Assembly (NCBI RefSeq): GCF_037414475.1
Contig: NZ_CP147913.1
Coordinates: forward strand, 8,063,501-8,127,500
Reading direction: 5' to 3'
Source of the DNA: Myxococcus stipitatus
Lineage (GTDB): Bacteria; Myxococcota; Myxococcia; Myxococcales; Myxococcaceae
DNA: 64,000 nt
Shown one piece after another: positions 46,334 through 54,345 of this stretch. The position numbers and the translations under genes are program-made. Within the stretch, counting starts at the first letter, position 1. Each line of letters begins with the position of its first letter. The notes beneath the pieces are model-generated. The model was not told the DNA's origin and did not search any database. It saw only the letters and a list, made by a program, of their open reading frames with translations.

Positions 46334-47359
46334 ATGAATGCCCGCCTGGTCTTGCTGCTGTGTCTTGTTGTCTCTTCGCCGCTGCCCGCGTTCGCCGAGG
46401 CCATCCGGGTGTCCCTGGAGGGCCGTGCCGCGGTGGGCGAGAAGCTCCCGGCATTGCTCGTGCACATCGACGAGCCGATTGCGGGCTTCGAGCTGAAGCT
46501 GAAGCGCGGGGATGGGAAGGTCGTCGAAATGAAGGGTGGGGGAAAGCCAGGCATCACCCGGCGCATCGAGCTGGAGCAGCCCGAGGGCCGCTTCCACTAC
46601 GAGGGCGAGCTGGTGGTTCGCTTCCCCGACGCCGAGTCGGCCAGCATGCCGCTGTCCTTCGACACGGAGCTCAACGGGCCGCTGCGGTTGGAGGTGCGTC
46701 CGGAGGACGTGGACGTCGCGGGGCGCAAGCTCTCCTTCCTGCTCTCCCGCCCCGCGGCCCGCGCGGAGCTCACCGTGCTGATGGACACGGGGAAGACGGC
46801 CTTCGAGGGCGAGGTGGCCTTCAAGGGCGAGCCGGCGGGCACGCCGCTGGGCGTGAGCTGGCCACCCGCCGAGGGCCGGGTGATGAAGATTTCCCTCCGG
46901 GCCTTCGACACGTCGGACTTCTACACGGGCGTGGACCTCTTTCCCTGGCGCATGGACATTCCCCACGAGGAGGTGGGCTTCGCCTCGGGGCGCGCGGACA
47001 TTCCCGCCGGCGAGCGAGGCAAGCTGGACAGGAGCCATGCGTTGATTGCGGAGGCGCTCGCGAAATACGGCCGCTTCGCGGCGGTTCGCCTCTTCGTGCT
47101 CGGGCACACGGACACGGTGGGCGCCGCGGCGGACAATCGGGAGCTGTCGCTCAAGCGGGCGCGGAGTCTCGCCGCGGCCTTCCGTCAACGCGGGTTGAAG
47201 GTCCCCATCTTCTACGAGGGAATGGGTGAGGAGTCGCCAGCCGTGCGGACTCCGGACGAGACGGCCGAAGCGGGCAACCGCCGGGCCGAATACATCATCG
47301 CGGTGGAGGACCCGGTGCTGCCTCGCGCGCCCTTCTCGCCGCGGTGGAGGAAGCTGTAG
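46334..47359 (+). CDS. OmpA-family periplasmic protein
   Basis: A 341-residue exported protein. After a signal peptide (MNARLVLLLCLVVSSPLPAF) come about 190 residues of beta-rich sequence I do not recognise. The C-terminal OmpA/MotB peptidoglycan-binding domain is at about 215-320, seen in EVGFASGRADIPAG, LFVLGHTDTVGAAADN, RELSLKRARSLAAAF and a final AGNRRAEYIIA. It should tether the envelope to peptidoglycan. The 218 bases before it (from lpxI) hold only a weak hairpin near 46146-46168. ATG 46334 is chosen from the signal peptide. Confidence 0.85.
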   Translation: MNARLVLLLCLVVSSPLPAFAEAIRVSLEGRAAVGEKLPALLVHIDEPIAGFELKLKRGDGKVVEMKGGGKPGITRRIELEQPEGRFHYEGELVVRFPDAESASMPLSFDTELNGPLRLEVRPEDVDVAGRKLSFLLSRPAARAELTVLMDTGKTAFEGEVAFKGEPAGTPLGVSWPPAEGRVMKISLRAFDTSDFYTGVDLFPWRMDIPHEEVGFASGRADIPAGERGKLDRSHALIAEALAKYGRFAAVRLFVLGHTDTVGAAADNRELSLKRARSLAAAFRQRGLKVPIFYEGMGEESPAVRTPDETAEAGNRRAEYIIAVEDPVLPRAPFSPRWRKL

Positions 47360-47387
47360 CGGACGGACGACGCATGAGGAGGCATGG

Positions 47388-47849
47388 ATGGACCGATTCC
47401 AGCGGTGGGCCTGGGGCGCGATGAGTGTCGCGCTCCTGGCGGGGGCGGGCTGCGCGCATCAGGCGCCGCTCGCGGTGCGGCGGGAGGTGGAGGCGGACAA
47501 GTGCAGCCTGGTTCAATCCGTGCTGAAGGAACCCACGCCCTCGCGCGTGGTGGAGGAGATTGCCTCGCTGGGCCGGAACGAGCCCACGCCCGTGCGGGTG
47601 TACGTCCGCCGGCCCGAGCAGGCGATGCTGGAGCGCTTCTTCGAAGGCGACGAGCCCCACTGCGGCGATGCCACCTTCAAGGTCGTCCAGGAGTCGGTGC
47701 TCGACGCCGTGGTGGTCTACCTCCAGGAGGTCCAGGAGGGAGGGTACGCCTACGACGCGCGCCGCTCGGGGCCGGACGAACTCACCCTGGAGGGGCGGCC
47801 CCAGGGGACGCTCCGGCGCTCGGGGCCCGCGTGGGTCGCAGGCACGTGA
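47388..47849 (+). CDS. Small lipoprotein, unknown function
   Basis: A 153-residue protein with a lipoprotein signal peptide (SVALLAGAGC, Cys22). No recognised domain follows; the mature part has two Cys (in DKCSLV and PHCGDA) that could form a disulphide. It starts 28 bases after the OmpA-like gene with an excellent GAGGAGG ribosome-binding site at 47376-47382, so the two are likely co-transcribed and may act together at the outer membrane. A second ATG at 47384 is in another frame. It converges on marC with a one-base gap. Confidence 0.75.
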   Translation: MDRFQRWAWGAMSVALLAGAGCAHQAPLAVRREVEADKCSLVQSVLKEPTPSRVVEEIASLGRNEPTPVRVYVRRPEQAMLERFFEGDEPHCGDATFKVVQESVLDAVVVYLQEVQEGGYAYDARRSGPDELTLEGRPQGTLRRSGPAWVAGT

Positions 47850-47850
47850 G

Positions 47851-48480
47851 CTACTTCAAGAGCTCCTTGGCGCCGTCCGCCATGAACTGCACGGCGATGG
47901 CGGCGAGGATGAGTCCCATCACCCGTTCGACGATGGCGACGCCGGACTGACGCAGCACCCGTTGCACGAAGCCCGAGGCGCGCAGGATGAAGTAGCTGGC
48001 GACGAAGGTGAGGATGATGGCCGCGAGCACCGGCAGTGCTCCGGTCATCGAGTTGCCTCGGGCCATCAACACCATGGCGGTGGCGATGGCGCCGGGGCCG
48101 GACAAGAGGGGGATGGCCAGCGGGACGATGGCCACGTCCTCCTTCACCGCGCCTTCACGCTCCTCGGTGGGCGTGGTGCGCGTCTCGGAAGGCCGGGCCC
48201 GGAGCATGTCCAGGGCCGTCATCAGCAGCAGGATGCCACCCGCCACGCGGAAGGCGCCCAGCGACACACCGAACACCTTGAAGATGATGGTGCCGAACAG
48301 GGCGAAGAAGGTCATCAGCCCGCCGGCCACCAGACAGGCGCGCAGGGCGGTGCTGCGAATCTTCTCCTTCGTGTCCCCGGCCGTCATGGCCAGGAACAGG
48401 GGCACCACCCCGATGGGGTCCACCACGAAGAAGATGGCCGGCAGGGCCACCAGGAATTGCGTCAGGTAGACCGTCATCAC
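47851..48480 (-). CDS. marC: MarC family integral membrane protein
   Basis: A 209-residue membrane protein with six hydrophobic segments, starting TVYLTQFLVALPAIFFVVDP and containing the family motifs DPIGVVPLFLAMT and PLAIPLLSGPGAIATAM. MarC proteins have no agreed function despite the old multiple-antibiotic-resistance name. GTG 48480 or ATG 48477 may start it. It follows the glycosyltransferase gene by 15 bases and lpxB further upstream on the - strand. The cytoplasmic loop (about 95-115) is acidic and unconserved. Confidence 0.9.
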   Translation of the reverse strand: MMTVYLTQFLVALPAIFFVVDPIGVVPLFLAMTAGDTKEKIRSTALRACLVAGGLMTFFALFGTIIFKVFGVSLGAFRVAGGILLLMTALDMLRARPSETRTTPTEEREGAVKEDVAIVPLAIPLLSGPGAIATAMVLMARGNSMTGALPVLAAIILTFVASYFILRASGFVQRVLRQSGVAIVERVMGLILAAIAVQFMADGAKELLK

Positions 48481-48495
48481 CGCACGACCTTCCGG

Positions 48496-49200
48496 CTACA
48501 CCGTGAGGCGCAGCTTCCACACCATGGTGAGCGCCTCGGCGAAAATCTTCTTGTTCATCTTCGAGTGTCCCACCCGGCGGTCCTCGAAGATGATGGGGAC
48601 CTCGCGCACGGTGAAGCCGCGCTTGAGCGTGCGATAGGTGAGCTCGATTTGGAATGCGTACCCGGTGCTGTGTACGGCATCCAGGTCGATGGACTCCAGC
48701 ACCCGCCGGTGGAAGCATTTGAATCCCCCGGTCAAATCGCGCACGCCCACGCCCAGAATCGTCCGGGCATACAGGCTGCCGCCCCGGCTGATGACCTGCC
48801 GGCCGACGCCCCAGTTCACCGTGCCGCCGCCCGTGACATAGCGCGAGCCGAGCACCAGGTCCGAGCCCGCCTCGGCCGCGTCCAGCAGGCTCGACAGGTA
48901 GCGCGGGTCATGGCTGAAGTCCGCGTCCATCTCCATGATGTACGTGTAGCGCTGCTCCAGGGCCCAGCGGAACGCGGCCAGGTACGCGCGTCCCAGGCCT
49001 TCTTTCTTCTCGCGATGCAGCACGCGCACCCGCGGGTCCTTGGCCGCGAGCTCGTCGGCGATCTGCCCTGTTCCGTCGGGCGAGTTGTCGTCGACGATGA
49101 GGATGTCGACGCGCGGGTCGGCCTTGAGCACCGCCAGGGTGATGGCCTCGATGTTCTCCCGCTCGTTGTACGTGGGGATGCAGACCAGCGCAGGGTTCAT
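48496..49200 (-). CDS. GT2 glycosyltransferase, polyprenol-phosphate mannose synthase-like
   Basis: A 234-residue GT-A-fold enzyme like the soluble DPM1 group: PTYNERENIEAITLAVL, the DxD-like DDNSPDGT, MDADFSHDP, GSRYVTGGG and LTGGFKCFHRRVLE. It would transfer a sugar (mannose or glucose in known members) to polyprenyl phosphate for periplasmic glycosylation. There is no C-terminal membrane domain, and it lacks the GtrA-like tail of some homologues. ATG 49200 is chosen because the conserved fold begins at once; the frame stays open upstream into lpxB. It is 17 bases downstream of lpxB. Confidence 0.88.
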   Translation of the reverse strand: MNPALVCIPTYNERENIEAITLAVLKADPRVDILIVDDNSPDGTGQIADELAAKDPRVRVLHREKKEGLGRAYLAAFRWALEQRYTYIMEMDADFSHDPRYLSSLLDAAEAGSDLVLGSRYVTGGGTVNWGVGRQVISRGGSLYARTILGVGVRDLTGGFKCFHRRVLESIDLDAVHSTGYAFQIELTYRTLKRGFTVREVPIIFEDRRVGHSKMNKKIFAEALTMVWKLRLTV

Positions 49201-49217
49201 GTCCGGGCGGACATACC

Positions 49218-50384
49218 CTAAATGGCGCGCGGGGGCAGTAGCTCCATGACCGACTCCGCCGCCCGGGCGGCGGCCCCTGCCTCGCCCAGCCGCCCTCGCA
49301 CCTCGGCCAGGCCCTTGAGCATCTCGTCTCGAGGGGGGCCCGGGGTCCACACGCGGCGGACCTCCTCCACGATGCGCTCGGGGGTGGCATCCCCCTGGAG
49401 CAGCTCCGGCACCACACGCCGGCCGGCCAGCAGGTTGACCAGTGACACGAATGCCACTTGCAGCATCATCCGTCCCACCCAGTACGAGATGAGCGAGACG
49501 CGGTAGATGACGACGAGCGGACGCTGCATCAGTCCGGCTTCCAACGCGGCCGTTCCAGAAGCGACCACCGCGGCGTCGCTGGCGCCGACGACCTCCGGGG
49601 CCTGTCCCTCGATGAGCACGGGGGTCACGCCGCTGCCCTCGAAGCGGGAGACCACCTCCTGGCGGGGGATGGTGGGGGCCACGGGGACGACGACCTGGAG
49701 TCCCGGGCGTTCAGCGGACAACGTCCGAGCCGCGTCCACCATGGTGGGAAGCAGCCGGCGAATCTCGCTCATGCGGCTGCCCGGGAGCAGCGCGAGGGTG
49801 GGCGCATCCGGCTTGAGCCCCAACCGGTTCCGGAACGAGGCGGGGCTGTCCAGCGCGGGGACCTGCTCCACGACGGGGCTGCCCACGTAGCGGGCGCTCA
49901 CGCCGGCCTCGCGGTAGAAGTCCTCCTCGAAGGGGAGGATGCACAGCATCCGGTCCACCAGCCGTTTGATGGTGTGGACCCGTCCCCGGCGCCAGGCCCA
50001 GATCATGGGCGAGATGTAGTAGGCGACGGGGATGCCCAGCGCCTTGAGCTTCTTGGCCAGGCGCAGGTTGAAGTCCGGGATGTCCACGAGGATGGCTGCC
50101 ACGGGACGGCGCTCCTCGGCGGTCCGGGCCAGCCCCTTCATGATTTGGAGGATGCGAGGGATTCGCGGGAGCACCTCGGTGATGCCCATGACGGACACTT
50201 CGCGGGCATCGAAGAGCAGCTCGACGCCGGTGGCGGCCAGGCGCGAGCCGCCCATTCCGAAGAAGGTGAGGTCCGGGCGGCGGGCCTGGAGGGCGGCGAC
50301 GAGGTCGGCGGCGTGCGAGTCGCCAGAGGCCTCGCCGGCCACGACGAGAATGCGGGGCGGTGGCGTCATGTGAGGGGGGCTCAT
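49218..50384 (-). CDS. lpxB: Lipid A disaccharide synthase
   Basis: A 388-residue GT19 enzyme that joins lipid X to UDP-diacylglucosamine, forming the lipid A disaccharide. Recognised by ILVVAGEASGDSHAADL, DFNLRLAKKLKALGI, YYISPMIWAWRRGR, LLPGSRMSEIRRLLP and ASGTAALEAGLMQRPLVVIY. ATG 50384 is preferred; a TTG five codons upstream or the ATG at codon 6 (MTPPPRI) are alternatives. It sits in a separate - strand operon with a GT2 and marC rather than next to lpxA, and is divergent from the DUF4388 gene with 45 bases between. Confidence 0.95.
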   Translation of the reverse strand: MSPPHMTPPPRILVVAGEASGDSHAADLVAALQARRPDLTFFGMGGSRLAATGVELLFDAREVSVMGITEVLPRIPRILQIMKGLARTAEERRPVAAILVDIPDFNLRLAKKLKALGIPVAYYISPMIWAWRRGRVHTIKRLVDRMLCILPFEEDFYREAGVSARYVGSPVVEQVPALDSPASFRNRLGLKPDAPTLALLPGSRMSEIRRLLPTMVDAARTLSAERPGLQVVVPVAPTIPRQEVVSRFEGSGVTPVLIEGQAPEVVGASDAAVVASGTAALEAGLMQRPLVVIYRVSLISYWVGRMMLQVAFVSLVNLLAGRRVVPELLQGDATPERIVEEVRRVWTPGPPRDEMLKGLAEVRGRLGEAGAAARAAESVMELLPPRAI

Positions 50385-50429
50385 CGTACCCTGATGCAAG
50401 CCGGGGTGAAGGTGTAGACTGCGCTACCC

Positions 50430-52313
50430 TTGAAGACGCTTCTGCTCGCCGAGAGCCATCCTCCCACGCTCGAACACCTGACGGGCCTGCTCTCCCAGGC
50501 CGGGTATTCCGTGCGCGCGGTGAATGACCCGGTCTCGGTGCTGGAGCATTTCGCGGCGGACAATCCGGATGTGATGGTGCTGTCGGTGGACCTGCCCCGC
50601 TTGGAAGGCTCGCACGTGGTCCACCACATCCGAGGCCACAGCCAGGGTGGGCGTGTGCCGATTGTCGCCATCGACAAGGGGCACTTGGGACGGGCGCGGG
50701 GCGTGGCCTCGGTGCTGGACCTCAAGGTGAACGCCTACGTGGCGGACCCGCTCAAGCCCGGCGAACTGGTGCCCCGGTTGGAGTCGTTGGTGCGCGCCGC
50801 GCAGGCCGTGGCGCTGACGGGGATTGCGGCCACGCTGTCGCGTCCGGCGGTGAACAGTGGCGAGCTGAAGGGCTATCCGTTGCCCGGCCTCCTGCACTCC
50901 ATCTACCGGCTGCGGCGGGATGGCGTGCTGGTGGTGGCGCACCGGGGGCTGAGCCGGCGGGTGTACTTCCTGCGCGGCGGGCCGGTGAACTTCGACTCGA
51001 CGGCGAAGGAGGACTCACTGCCGCGCTACCTGGTCGACCGCAAGCTGGCCACCCAGGCGCAGGCGGACCGCGTGGTGGAGGCGTTGGCGTCGGGGTTGCG
51101 CATTGGCGCGGCGCTGGCGGACGCGGGCGTGGAGGCGGTGGGGGAGGAACTCTCGCAGCTGCTGCGCGACTACACGCGCGACAAGCTGGCGCGGGTGCTG
51201 GGGATGCGCGAGGGCCGGTATGCCTTCTACTCCGGCGACGAGTTCACGTCGGAGGTCGCCTCGGTGGACCTGCCGCCGTTGGCGCAGGTGTTGGAGGGGG
51301 CGCGCAAGGGGTTCCCGCTGAAGGTGATGGCGGCGTCGCTGCGCGCGAATCTGGGGGAGTACCCGGTGCGCTCGTCGGAGTTCGGCCGTGACCTGCAGGC
51401 GATGGCGCTGGACACGGACGACATCAAGATCGCGATGCAGGTCAACGGCCGCATCGTGCTCAAGGAGCTTTTGGCGCATGGGCGTGGGGAGCTGCGCGCG
51501 GCGTATTCGCTGCTGTGGTTCCTGAAGCTGACGGGAGGGGTGACGTTCTCCGCGACGCCGGTGGCGACGGGGGCGGACATGTTGTCGGCGGTGGTGGTGC
51601 CGGACCGGATTGGTCCTCGCAAGCGCAAGTCCTTGCCGGTGGAGACGGCGGCGTCGGTGCGCGAGGAGGCGGTGCGCATCATCACCCGGAGCTACTTCGG
51701 CAGTCTGGGGTTGGATATCGCCGCGGACGCGGAGGCGGTGGAGCGCGCGTACCACGAGACGGCGATGCGCTTTCATCCGGACACGTATGCGGAGTTCGAC
51801 ATCTCGGAGTTGAAGGACCTGTTGGACTCGGTGCAGGAGAAGCTGTCCGCGTCGTACCGGGTGCTGAGCGTGGAGGAGAAGCGCAAGGCGTATCTCCAGT
51901 ACCTGTTCAGCAAGTTGGATGTGGGGCGCAACACGGCGGTGGTGGTGGACGCGGAGATTGCGCTGCGCCGGGGCGAGTCCTCGCTGAAGCGGCGCGACTT
52001 CGTATCGGCGATGAAGGCCTTCGAGGAGTCGGTGTCGCTCAACCCCAACGAGCCGGAGTACTACGCCTTCCTTGCCTGGGCGACGTACCAGGGGGCGGGC
52101 GGCCCGCTGGTTCAGCGTGCGCAGAAGGCGCAGAAGGTGTTGAAGAAGGCGTTGTCCCTGGGGCCATATGTGGAGCGGTTGCACATCATCGCGGCCATCA
52201 TCGACATGGACCTGGGGGACGCGCCGCTGGCGCGGAAGAAGCTGCTGAAGGTGCTGGAGTACAACCCGTACTCCCAGCTCGCGAAGGCGGCCCTGCGCAA
52301 GGTGGGACGGTAG
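50430..52313 (+). CDS. Degenerate receiver / DUF4388 / J-domain / TPR protein
   Basis: A 627-residue multidomain cytoplasmic protein. Residues 1-118 have a receiver fold, but the key residues are lost: the acidic pair reads Glu8-Ser9, the phosphoacceptor position is Ser52 (VLSVDLP), and the conserved Lys is Asp106 (VADPLKP). A DUF4388 domain follows (about 135-290, GELKGYPLPGLLHSI and YFLRGGPVNF). Next is a J-domain-like segment (about 425-500) with the HPD tripeptide intact at 449-451. TPR-like helices (about 515-625) close the protein. TTG 50430 is the start. The abc exporter gene follows by four bases. The role is unknown; the architecture suggests a scaffold or Hsp70-recruiting adaptor not controlled by phosphorylation. 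Confidence 0.85.
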   Translation: MKTLLLAESHPPTLEHLTGLLSQAGYSVRAVNDPVSVLEHFAADNPDVMVLSVDLPRLEGSHVVHHIRGHSQGGRVPIVAIDKGHLGRARGVASVLDLKVNAYVADPLKPGELVPRLESLVRAAQAVALTGIAATLSRPAVNSGELKGYPLPGLLHSIYRLRRDGVLVVAHRGLSRRVYFLRGGPVNFDSTAKEDSLPRYLVDRKLATQAQADRVVEALASGLRIGAALADAGVEAVGEELSQLLRDYTRDKLARVLGMREGRYAFYSGDEFTSEVASVDLPPLAQVLEGARKGFPLKVMAASLRANLGEYPVRSSEFGRDLQAMALDTDDIKIAMQVNGRIVLKELLAHGRGELRAAYSLLWFLKLTGGVTFSATPVATGADMLSAVVVPDRIGPRKRKSLPVETAASVREEAVRIITRSYFGSLGLDIAADAEAVERAYHETAMRFHPDTYAEFDISELKDLLDSVQEKLSASYRVLSVEEKRKAYLQYLFSKLDVGRNTAVVVDAEIALRRGESSLKRRDFVSAMKAFEESVSLNPNEPEYYAFLAWATYQGAGGPLVQRAQKAQKVLKKALSLGPYVERLHIIAAIIDMDLGDAPLARKKLLKVLEYNPYSQLAKAALRKVGR

Positions 52314-52317
52314 GGAA

Positions 52318-54102
52318 ATGCGGCGGACTCTCTGGCGACTGTTGCGTTACGCGCGCCCGCATGTGGCGGTGCTCGTGGTGGCGTTCGTGTGTATGGCGGT
52401 GGTGGGGTTGGCGACGGGGGCGTACGCGTACCTCACGGGCCCCGCGCTGCGCTTCCTGTTGTCGGGAGGTGAGGAGGGCTTCGCGGGCGCGAACCGGGTG
52501 CCGTGGCTCGCGGACCTGCCGCGCGACGCGGCGTTGTGGGGCTTCCCGCTGATGATGGTGGTGGTGGGGGCGGTGAAGGGCGTGGGGTATCTGGGCCAGT
52601 TCTATTTCATGGGGTTGTTCGCGCAGCGGGTGGTGAAGGACCTGCGGCGGGAGCTCTTCTTGAAGCTCACGTCGTTGTCGCCCGCGCAGCTCGCGCGTGA
52701 GCGGCAGGGCGACCTGCTCAGCCGGTTCTCGGCGGACATCACCGCGGTGGAGGCGGCGGCGATGTACTCGGTGGGCTCGTACCTGCGCGACAGTCTCCAG
52801 GTGCTCATCCTGGCGGGTGTGGCGCTGTCGATGAGTCCGTTGCTCGGTGGGTTGATGCTGGTGGTGATTCCGTTGGCGGCGCTGCCCGCGTCCAGGCTGA
52901 CGCGCAAGGTGTTGAAGGGGACGCGCGAGGGGCAGACGCAGCTGGGGCATCTGGCGGGCCAGCTCCACGAGGGGCTGGGAGGGCTGCGGACGATTCAGGC
53001 CTTCAACGGGCAGGAGGCGGAGCTGGCGCGTTTCGCGTCGCACGCGAAGGCGCATGAGGATGCCGTGGTGGGCGCGGCCTGGGCGCGAGGCGCGGTGCCG
53101 GGGGTGATGGAGGTGCTGGCGGCCGCGGCGTTGGCGGGGGCGTTGGCCTTCGCGGCGAGTGCTCGGCTGATGGAGCCCGAGGCGCTGCTCTCGCTGTTGA
53201 CGGCGGTCATCCTGGTGTACCAGCCCGTGAAGGACCTGGGGCGGGTGACGCAGTTCGCGATGCAGGCGGGTGCGGCGGGAGAGCGGCTGTTCGCGCTGCT
53301 GGATTTGAAGCACCCGGTGCCGGATGCGCCGGACGCGGTGCCGGCTCCGTTGCTGGCGCAGTCGCTGCGGCTGGAGGACGTGCGCTTCGCGTACGGCGAG
53401 CGCCCCGCGTTGGACGGGGTGACGCTGGAGTTGAAGGCGGGGCAGGTGACGGCGCTGGTGGGCGGGAGCGGTGGAGGCAAGAGCACGGTGACGTCGTTGC
53501 TCCTGCGCTTCGAACGCCCGCAGTCAGGCCGGATGTTGCTGGATGGGGTGGACATGGACCGGTACACGTCCGCGAGCCTTCGCCAGCAGTTCGCGTTGGT
53601 GACGCAGGAGCCGCTGTTGTTCCAGGGGTCGGTGCTGGAGAACCTTCGGTATTCGAGGCCGGACGCGACGCGCGAGGAGGTGGAGGCGGCGGCGAAGGTG
53701 GCGAACGCGGACGGGTTCATCCGGGCGTTGCCGCAGGGGTATGACACCCGCATTGGTGAGCGGGGTGTGACGTTGAGCGGCGGGCAGCGTCAGCGCTTGT
53801 GCATCGCGAGGGCGGTGCTGGCGCGCGCCCAGGTCCTGGTGCTGGACGAGGCGACGAGCAGCCTGGACCCTGAGAGCGAGCGCGAGGTGCAGGCCGCGCT
53901 GGCGATGGTGCTGCCGGGGCGCACGGCGCTCGTCATCGCGCACCGGCTGTCCACGGTGGTGAACGCGGACGTTCTGCACGTGATGGAAGCGGGCAGAGCG
54001 GTGGAGAGCGGCACGCACGCGGAGTTGCTCCAGCGGGGCGGGCGCTACGCGGCGCTGTGGCGGATGCAGACGGAGGGCTCCGCCGAGCGAGGCGCGGCGT
54101 GA
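52318..54102 (+). CDS. MsbA-like ABC exporter (membrane plus ATPase)
   Basis: A 594-residue half-transporter. Six membrane helices lie in the first 320 residues, with RVVKDLRRELFLKL and LRTIQAFNGQEAELARF typical of the coupling helices. The ATPase domain has Walker A GGSGGGKST, the Q loop VTQEPLLFQGSVLENL, signature LSGGQRQRLCIARAV, Walker B VLVLDEATSSLD and the switch His in IAHRLS. Among lipid A genes it is a candidate lipid A flippase, but drug or peptide exporters look alike. The last 26 codons lie in the first copy of a 132-bp tandem repeat. Confidence 0.9.
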   Translation: MRRTLWRLLRYARPHVAVLVVAFVCMAVVGLATGAYAYLTGPALRFLLSGGEEGFAGANRVPWLADLPRDAALWGFPLMMVVVGAVKGVGYLGQFYFMGLFAQRVVKDLRRELFLKLTSLSPAQLARERQGDLLSRFSADITAVEAAAMYSVGSYLRDSLQVLILAGVALSMSPLLGGLMLVVIPLAALPASRLTRKVLKGTREGQTQLGHLAGQLHEGLGGLRTIQAFNGQEAELARFASHAKAHEDAVVGAAWARGAVPGVMEVLAAAALAGALAFAASARLMEPEALLSLLTAVILVYQPVKDLGRVTQFAMQAGAAGERLFALLDLKHPVPDAPDAVPAPLLAQSLRLEDVRFAYGERPALDGVTLELKAGQVTALVGGSGGGKSTVTSLLLRFERPQSGRMLLDGVDMDRYTSASLRQQFALVTQEPLLFQGSVLENLRYSRPDATREEVEAAAKVANADGFIRALPQGYDTRIGERGVTLSGGQRQRLCIARAVLARAQVLVLDEATSSLDPESEREVQAALAMVLPGRTALVIAHRLSTVVNADVLHVMEAGRAVESGTHAELLQRGGRYAALWRMQTEGSAERGAA

Positions 54103-54345
54103 GGCCACATGCGGGGAGTGACATGCAACGCGGCGGTGCTCGCCGTCCACGCGGAGCTGCCCCAGAGGGGCATGTGTCACTCGGCGCAGTGTTGGATGCA
54201 GATGGAGAACTCCGCCAAGCGAGGCGCGGCGTGCGGCCGCATGCGGGGAGTGGCGCGCAACGCGGTGGTGTCGAGAGCCCGTGCGGTGTGGCCTCGGTGT
54301 GGCGGGCGCTACGCGACGCGGTGTCGATGCGAGGAAAGGGCTCAT
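54022..54345 (+). repeat. Degenerate 132-bp tandem repeat (2.5 copies)
   Basis: Copy A (54022-54153) contains the last 26 codons and stop of the ABC exporter gene plus 51 bases beyond it. Copy B (54154-54285) aligns to it without gaps at 101 of 132 positions by hand count. Copy C (from 54286, again at a 132-base offset) is partial; it shares the block GGCGGGCGCTACGCG exactly with copy A where copy B has diverged, and loses one base afterwards. The period is a multiple of three. Copies B and C remain open in the exporter frame but lie after its stop, so they are not translated with it. The whole gap to the next gene is made of this repeat. Confidence 0.85.
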
